Position numbers and translations under genes: made by a program. From the NCBI RefSeq assembly GCF_900104895.1, contig NZ_LT629742.1, forward strand, positions 1-64,000: a stretch of DNA of 64,000 nucleotides, in the 5' to 3' direction. This document shows, one piece after another, positions 60,184 through 64,000 of this stretch (the stretch's first letter is position 1; the number at the start of each line of letters is the position of its first letter). The notes under the pieces are model-generated. The model had not been told where the DNA came from and did not search any database. It saw nothing but the letters and a program-made list of their open reading frames with translations. This DNA is from Microterricola viridarii (GTDB lineage Bacteria > Actinomycetota > Actinomycetes > Actinomycetales > Microbacteriaceae).

Positions 60184-61073
60184 CGGGCGCTCCCCCCGTC
60201 TTCATTGCGGGGCCGGCCTCCTGGAACCACATCGTGCAGCTCGACGCGCTGCCGGATCCGACCCCGCACATGCAGTTCGCGGAGGCGGACTGGCACACCG
60301 TCGGCGGCACCTCGGCCGGCAAGGCGCTGCACCTGGCCGAGCTCGGCGTGCCCGTCGCCCTGCACACGCTGCTCGGCGAGGATGCGGACGGCGCGCACCT
60401 CCGCGCGCTGCTCGGCGCGGTGCCCGGCATCGAGCTGATCGCCACGACCGTGCCCGGCCAGAGCGAGCGCCACCTCAACCTGATGGACCCGCGCGGCGGC
60501 CGGGTCTCGCTCTACCTCAGCAGCCCGGCCGCGCCGGGCAGCGCGGATGCCGCAGCACCCCGCATCCGCACGGCACAGCAATCGGCGCTGCGCTCGGCGG
60601 AGGCGGCCGTGCTCGACCTGGCCCCGCTCGGAATCCCGCTGCTCGCCGAGGCGCGGGAGGCCGGCGTGCCGGTCTGGACCGACATCCACGACTATGACGG
60701 CAGCGCCAGCTTCCACCAGCCGTTCATCGACGCGGCCAGCTTCGTCTTCATGAACGCCGACAAGATCGGCGACCCGCTGCCCTTCGCCCGGCAGCGCATC
60801 GCGGCCGGCAGCCGCCTCGTCGTCTGCACCCTGGGAGCCGACGGGGCCGTGGCGGTCGACGAGAACGGCGAGGTGCACCGGGTGGAGGCCGTGCCGGTGC
60901 CGACCATCGTCGACACCAACGGCGCGGGCGACGCCTTCTTCGCCGGCTACCTCGCGGCGAGCCTCGGCGGCGCCGGGGTGGCTGATGCCCTCACGGCCGC
61001 GGCACGACAGGCCGCCCGGGCCCTCGGCACGCGGCACCTGAGCCCGCTGCTCGACGGCTCGCTGCAGGGCTGA
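60180..61073 (+). CDS. PfkB-family carbohydrate kinase
   Basis: This encodes 297 residues from a GTG start overlapping the esterase stop. Sugar-binding GGTSAGKALHLAELGVPVALH is near the N-terminus. The C-terminal catalytic signature is DTNGAGDAFFAGYLAAS. It transfers phosphate from ATP to an unknown sugar or nucleoside. It is distinct from the kinase in the sulfatase locus (low similarity by eye). No rearrangement or frame damage is seen. Confidence 0.9.
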   Translation: MTGAPPVFIAGPASWNHIVQLDALPDPTPHMQFAEADWHTVGGTSAGKALHLAELGVPVALHTLLGEDADGAHLRALLGAVPGIELIATTVPGQSERHLNLMDPRGGRVSLYLSSPAAPGSADAAAPRIRTAQQSALRSAEAAVLDLAPLGIPLLAEAREAGVPVWTDIHDYDGSASFHQPFIDAASFVFMNADKIGDPLPFARQRIAAGSRLVVCTLGADGAVAVDENGEVHRVEAVPVPTIVDTNGAGDAFFAGYLAASLGGAGVADALTAAARQAARALGTRHLSPLLDGSLQG

Positions 61074-61130
61074 GCGTTTCAGCGCTGAGGAGCGACGTGC
61101 GGAGCGCGGCCGAACGCCGCGCCCTGCCGA

Positions 61131-61301
61131 CTAGTCGAACTTCTCGAGCAGGTGGATCGGCAGGCCGATCGAGAGTGCGACAACGCCGATACCGCCGGCG
61201 AACATCGCCATCTCGGCGCCGGGCGTGCTGAAGGCGTAGCCCATCATCACGAGCCCACCGAGGAATCCAAGAATTGCCAGAATCGCAATAAAGCCGTTCA
61301 T
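61131..61301 (-). CDS. 56-residue two-helix membrane protein
   Basis: MNGFIAILAILGFLGGLVMM begins one helix; a second (GGIGVVALSIGLPIHLLEKF) follows. The ATG at 61301 has a strong ribosome site (GGAGGACACC). No family is recognised. It is convergent with the kinase and divergent from the antiporter. Confidence 0.7.
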   Translation of the reverse strand: MNGFIAILAILGFLGGLVMMGYAFSTPGAEMAMFAGGIGVVALSIGLPIHLLEKFD

Positions 61302-61412
61302 TTCGGTGTCCTCCGCAGTGTCCGATCGCGCGCTCAAGGCACGCCTTCACTCAGTCTGGCATGAATCCCACAGCGCGGTCGCGTTGCGGCTGAGAGGGGC
61401 GGCAAGGCAAGC

Positions 61413-61418
61413 TAGATT
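61413..61418 (+). promoter_or_regulatory. -10 element TAGATT for the antiporter gene
   Basis: TAGATT lies 42 bases before the start of the antiporter. No clear -35 element is visible. Confidence 0.4.
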
Positions 61419-61460
61419 CCTGCCCGCGGCGACCCGTGGCAGAGGATCGAGTGCAGGGCA

Positions 61461-63167
61461 ATGGAACCAACAGTTCTCGGTGTAATCGCCGTGGCCCTGA
61501 TCGTCGGCGCGGCGGTGCTCGGCCGCAAGACGGGCATCGCCTCCGTGCTGATCCTGTTGGTCGTCGGCGTCGCCATCGGCTACCTGCCCGGTTTCCCGCC
61601 CATCGACATCCCGCCGGAGTGGATCCTGGCCGGGGTGCTGCCGCTGCTGCTCTACTCCTCCTCCGTCAACGTCGCGTTTACCGACTTCCGTCGGAACTTC
61701 CGGGCCATCGCGGGGCTCTCGGTGACGCTCGTCGTCGTCACCTCGGTGGCCGTCGGGTTCTTGCTGTACCTGCTGATGCCCGGACTCGGCCTGGCCGCGG
61801 CCATCGCGCTGGGCGCGGTGATCAGCCCGACGGATGCCGTCGCCGCCACGTCCATCGCCAAGCGGCTCGGGCTGCCGAGCCGTCTCGTCGCGGTGCTGGA
61901 GGGCGAGAGCCTGGTCAACGACGCGAGCGCCCTCGTACTGCTGCGCTCGGCGGTGGCGGCCACCGCGGGCGCGGTGAGCCTGTGGGAGGTCGCCGGCGAC
62001 TTCGTCTACGCCTCGGCCCTCGGTGTCGGCATCGGCCTCGTTGTGGGCTTCGTCACGGTGTGGATCAGGGCGCGCATCAGCGAGCCCGTGGTCACCACCA
62101 CGATCTCCTTCGCAATCCCCTTCATCGCCTTCGTGCCGGCCGAGCACTTCGGGGCGTCCGGCGTGATCGCCGTCGTCGCCGCCGGGCTGGTCACCGGCCA
62201 CCGCGGGGCGAGCCGCTTCGCCGCCAACCAGCGCATCAGCGACCACACCAACTGGGCCACCGTGCAGTTCATCCTCGAGCACGCGGTGTTCCTGCTGATG
62301 GGCCTCGAACTGCACGCGCTGATCGAAGACGTCTCCGGGGAGGAGGGCGGCGTGCCGTTTGCGCTGCTGCTCGGCCTCATCCTCACCGCGCTCGTCGTCG
62401 TCATCCGCTTCCTCTTCGTGTTCCTGCAGATGGCGTACCTGCGGCGGTCGGAGCGCAGGCGGGTCGAGCGCGGCGATCTGCACCGCGACAGCTTCCGCGA
62501 CCGGATCGAGGCCGCGCCCGCCGAGACCGAGCGCCAGATCCGCCGCAAGAGCGGCGTGCTGCGGCGCCTGCGCAAGCACGAGGCCGACAGCGACTTCTAC
62601 CGCTCGGAGGGGCTGGAGTGGCGGGAGAGTTTCGTCATCTCCTGGGCGGGCATGCGCGGCGTCGTCACGCTGGCTGCCGCGCAGTCGCTGCCGCCGTCGA
62701 TCCCCTTCCGCAGCACGATGATCCTGGTCGCCTTCATCGTGGCCATCGTCACGCTGCTGGGCATGGGCGGCACTCTGCCGGCGGTGATCCGCAAGACCCG
62801 GATCAGCGGCGGCGGCGAGGAGGCGCGCCAGGCCGAGACGCACGAGCTGCTCGACGCCGTGAACCGCGCCGCCGTCGCCGTCCTCGACGACCCGGAGCAG
62901 ACCGTGATCGACGGCATCCCGGCCGACCCCGCCGTCGTGGCCGGGCTGCGCCGCCGGTACCAGCGGGCGGCGGCGGTCGAGCTCGCCGAGGACTCGGCGA
63001 GCGAGATCGACGCGCTGTCGCAGATGCGCATCCTGGACGAGCGGATGCGGCAGACCGCCCGGGCCGAGCTGCTGGACGCCCGTGCGCTCGGCAGCTACAG
63101 CTCCGAGGCGATCACCGCGGTGCAGCGGGTGCTCGACATCGAGGAGAGCCGCTTCGACGCGCTCTGA
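61461..63167 (+). CDS. CPA1-family cation:proton antiporter
   Basis: This 568-residue NhaP-type transporter has 12-13 helices and a ~160-residue cytosolic tail. GAVISPTDAVAATSIAKRLGL is the unwound helix with the SPTDAVA motif, and EGESLVNDASALVLLRS contains the ND transport site. SWAGMRGVVTLAAAQSLP is the conserved later helix. The C-terminal tail (LDAVNRAAVAVLDDPEQ onward) is predicted helical and regulatory. It exchanges Na+ or K+ for H+ at the membrane. Confidence 0.93.
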   Translation: MEPTVLGVIAVALIVGAAVLGRKTGIASVLILLVVGVAIGYLPGFPPIDIPPEWILAGVLPLLLYSSSVNVAFTDFRRNFRAIAGLSVTLVVVTSVAVGFLLYLLMPGLGLAAAIALGAVISPTDAVAATSIAKRLGLPSRLVAVLEGESLVNDASALVLLRSAVAATAGAVSLWEVAGDFVYASALGVGIGLVVGFVTVWIRARISEPVVTTTISFAIPFIAFVPAEHFGASGVIAVVAAGLVTGHRGASRFAANQRISDHTNWATVQFILEHAVFLLMGLELHALIEDVSGEEGGVPFALLLGLILTALVVVIRFLFVFLQMAYLRRSERRRVERGDLHRDSFRDRIEAAPAETERQIRRKSGVLRRLRKHEADSDFYRSEGLEWRESFVISWAGMRGVVTLAAAQSLPPSIPFRSTMILVAFIVAIVTLLGMGGTLPAVIRKTRISGGGEEARQAETHELLDAVNRAAVAVLDDPEQTVIDGIPADPAVVAGLRRRYQRAAAVELAEDSASEIDALSQMRILDERMRQTARAELLDARALGSYSSEAITAVQRVLDIEESRFDAL

Positions 63168-63544
63168 GCGAGCGGGTCGGCTCCTCCCCGCGTCGACCCT
63201 CCCCTCGTCGGCTGACCGCTACTCCCACGTCGACTGAGCTCTTCTCCCCTCGTCGGCTGAGCGAGGAACGAGCGAAGCCCTGAGACCGTCTGACACTTCG
63301 GCCCGTTGGCTTCGGTCGCAAGCTCCCTCGAGCCAACGGGAAGAGGTGCACCCCCACGTCGGCTGAGCGCCTCACCCCTCGTCGGCTGAGCGAGGAACGA
63401 GCGAAGCCCTGACAGCGCCCGCCACGCCAGCGGCCACCGGCATCCACCGTGCGGCGGAGGCCGACACGGAAACCCGCCGTGCGGCGGATGCCGTGCGGTA
63501 TCCGCGGCTCGTAACCTGAGAGCACCGCAGCGAAAGGTGCCCCC
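63168..63544. repeat. 377-base intergenic region with repeats
   Basis: It holds two near-identical ~37-base units (63247-63283 and 63375-63412; both contain GTCGGCTGAGCGAGGAACGA), several half units with CTCGTCGGCTGA or ACGTCGACTGA, and the dispersed hairpin repeat at 63305-63337. TAACCT at 63512-63517 may be the -10 of the following ABC gene. No coding sequence is seen. Confidence 0.75.
63305..63337 (+). repeat. Dispersed hairpin repeat, copy 6
   Basis: GTTGGCTTCGGTCGC and CCCTCGAGCCAAC, the best match to the consensus, between two copies of a different repeat. Confidence 0.8.
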
Positions 63545-64000
63545 GTGTTAGAGATCCGGAATGTCAACAAGAGCTACGGCGAGCGCGCCGTTCTGCAGGA
63601 TGTGAGCTTCACCGTCGGCCGCGGCCGGATGACGGGCTTCGTCGGCGGCAACGGCGCGGGCAAGACCACGACGATGCGCATCATCCTCGGGGTGCTGAGC
63701 GCGGATGCCGGCACGGTCAGCCTCGACGGAGCACCGCTGACGGCGGCCGACCGCCGCCGCTTCGGCTACATGCCGGAGGAGCGCGGGCTCTACCCGAAGA
63801 TGCGGGTGCACGAGCAGCTGGTCTACCTGGCCAGGCTGCACGGCTTCGCGCCGGCGGCGGCCAAGCGCAATGCGACTGCCCTGTTGGAGCAGCTCGGCCT
63901 CGGCGAGCGCGGCAACGACACCGTGGAGAGCCTCTCGCTCGGCAACCAGCAGCGCGCCCAGATCGCGGCCGCGCTGGTGCACGAGCCCGAGGTGCTGGTG
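63545..64000 (+). CDS. ABC transporter ATPase, 5' part (cut by window end)
   Basis: The first 152 codons of an ATPase of the NatA/YhaQ type, with GTG start and AAAGG upstream. Walker A is GGNGAGKTT, the Q-loop region reads YMPEERGLYPKM, and the signature is SLGNQQRAQIAAAL, an unusual form in which LSGGQ is replaced by LSLGNQQ. It probably pairs with an ABC-2 permease beyond the window. Confidence 0.9.
   Translation, partial: MLEIRNVNKSYGERAVLQDVSFTVGRGRMTGFVGGNGAGKTTTMRIILGVLSADAGTVSLDGAPLTAADRRRFGYMPEERGLYPKMRVHEQLVYLARLHGFAPAAAKRNATALLEQLGLGERGNDTVESLSLGNQQRAQIAAALVHEPEVLV

Overview
The window is about 70 % G+C DNA from a high-GC actinobacterium, most probably a member of the Microbacteriaceae. 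Supporting signs are frequent GTG starts, promoters of the TAnnnT type 6-10 nt ahead of a leaderless start, a long acidic N-terminal extension on NusG, the tRNA-Trp/secE/nusG/rplK/rplA block, a dehydratase pair coupled to murB, and a strong excess of the heptamer GGATGCC. The genus cannot be told from the sequence.

Bases 1-11305 form a giant inverted repeat: bases 1-5630 return in reverse complement at 5671-11305 around a 40-base centre. Each arm carries the C-terminal part of hrpA, a PfkB kinase, a zinc alcohol dehydrogenase, a sulfatase and an MHS-family transporter (only its 3' end in the left arm). The arms differ almost only by one-base indels, many of them in homopolymers, and these break hrpA, the kinase and the left sulfatase. 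Genes outside this region are intact. This looks like a fold-back read or assembly chimera in a poorly polished contig end, although a real palindromic duplication cannot be excluded. Read as one locus, the genes here and up to 14.3 kb (transporter, cytosolic sulfatase, dehydrogenase, sugar kinase, SorC-type regulator, formylglycine-generating enzyme) form a plausible pathway for import and breakdown of a small organic sulfate ester.

14.3-26.5 kb: a polar amino acid ABC transporter, a rhodanese, an MFS exporter, a PuuB-like amine oxidase/cupin/aldehyde dehydrogenase operon, a DUF1801 protein, then rplA, rplK, nusG, secE and tRNA-Trp. 26.8-30.5 kb: a Tat lipoprotein flavoprotein whose amine-oxidase fold appears circularly permuted, a Pr6Pr membrane protein and an aminotransferase. 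30.5-45.5 kb is an envelope and export region: a TetR-controlled FtsX/LolD-type ABC pair, LysG/LysE, an orphan binding protein, a drug-type ABC exporter with its own two-component system, a PspC envelope-stress locus and an XRE regulator beside a 36-residue membrane peptide.

45.5-47.6 kb: murB and two hot-dog dehydratases. 47.8-56.6 kb: a putrescine/GABA catabolic operon (gabT, gabD, putrescine oxidase, universal stress protein, amino acid permease) divergent from a PucR-family regulator. 56.6-64 kb: a membrane protein, a GlcD-like flavoprotein, a GDSL esterase and PfkB kinase pair, a small membrane protein, a CPA1 antiporter and a truncated ABC ATPase. A dispersed ~33-bp hairpin repeat occurs at six intergenic sites, and several short tandem repeats and long palindromes lie between genes.
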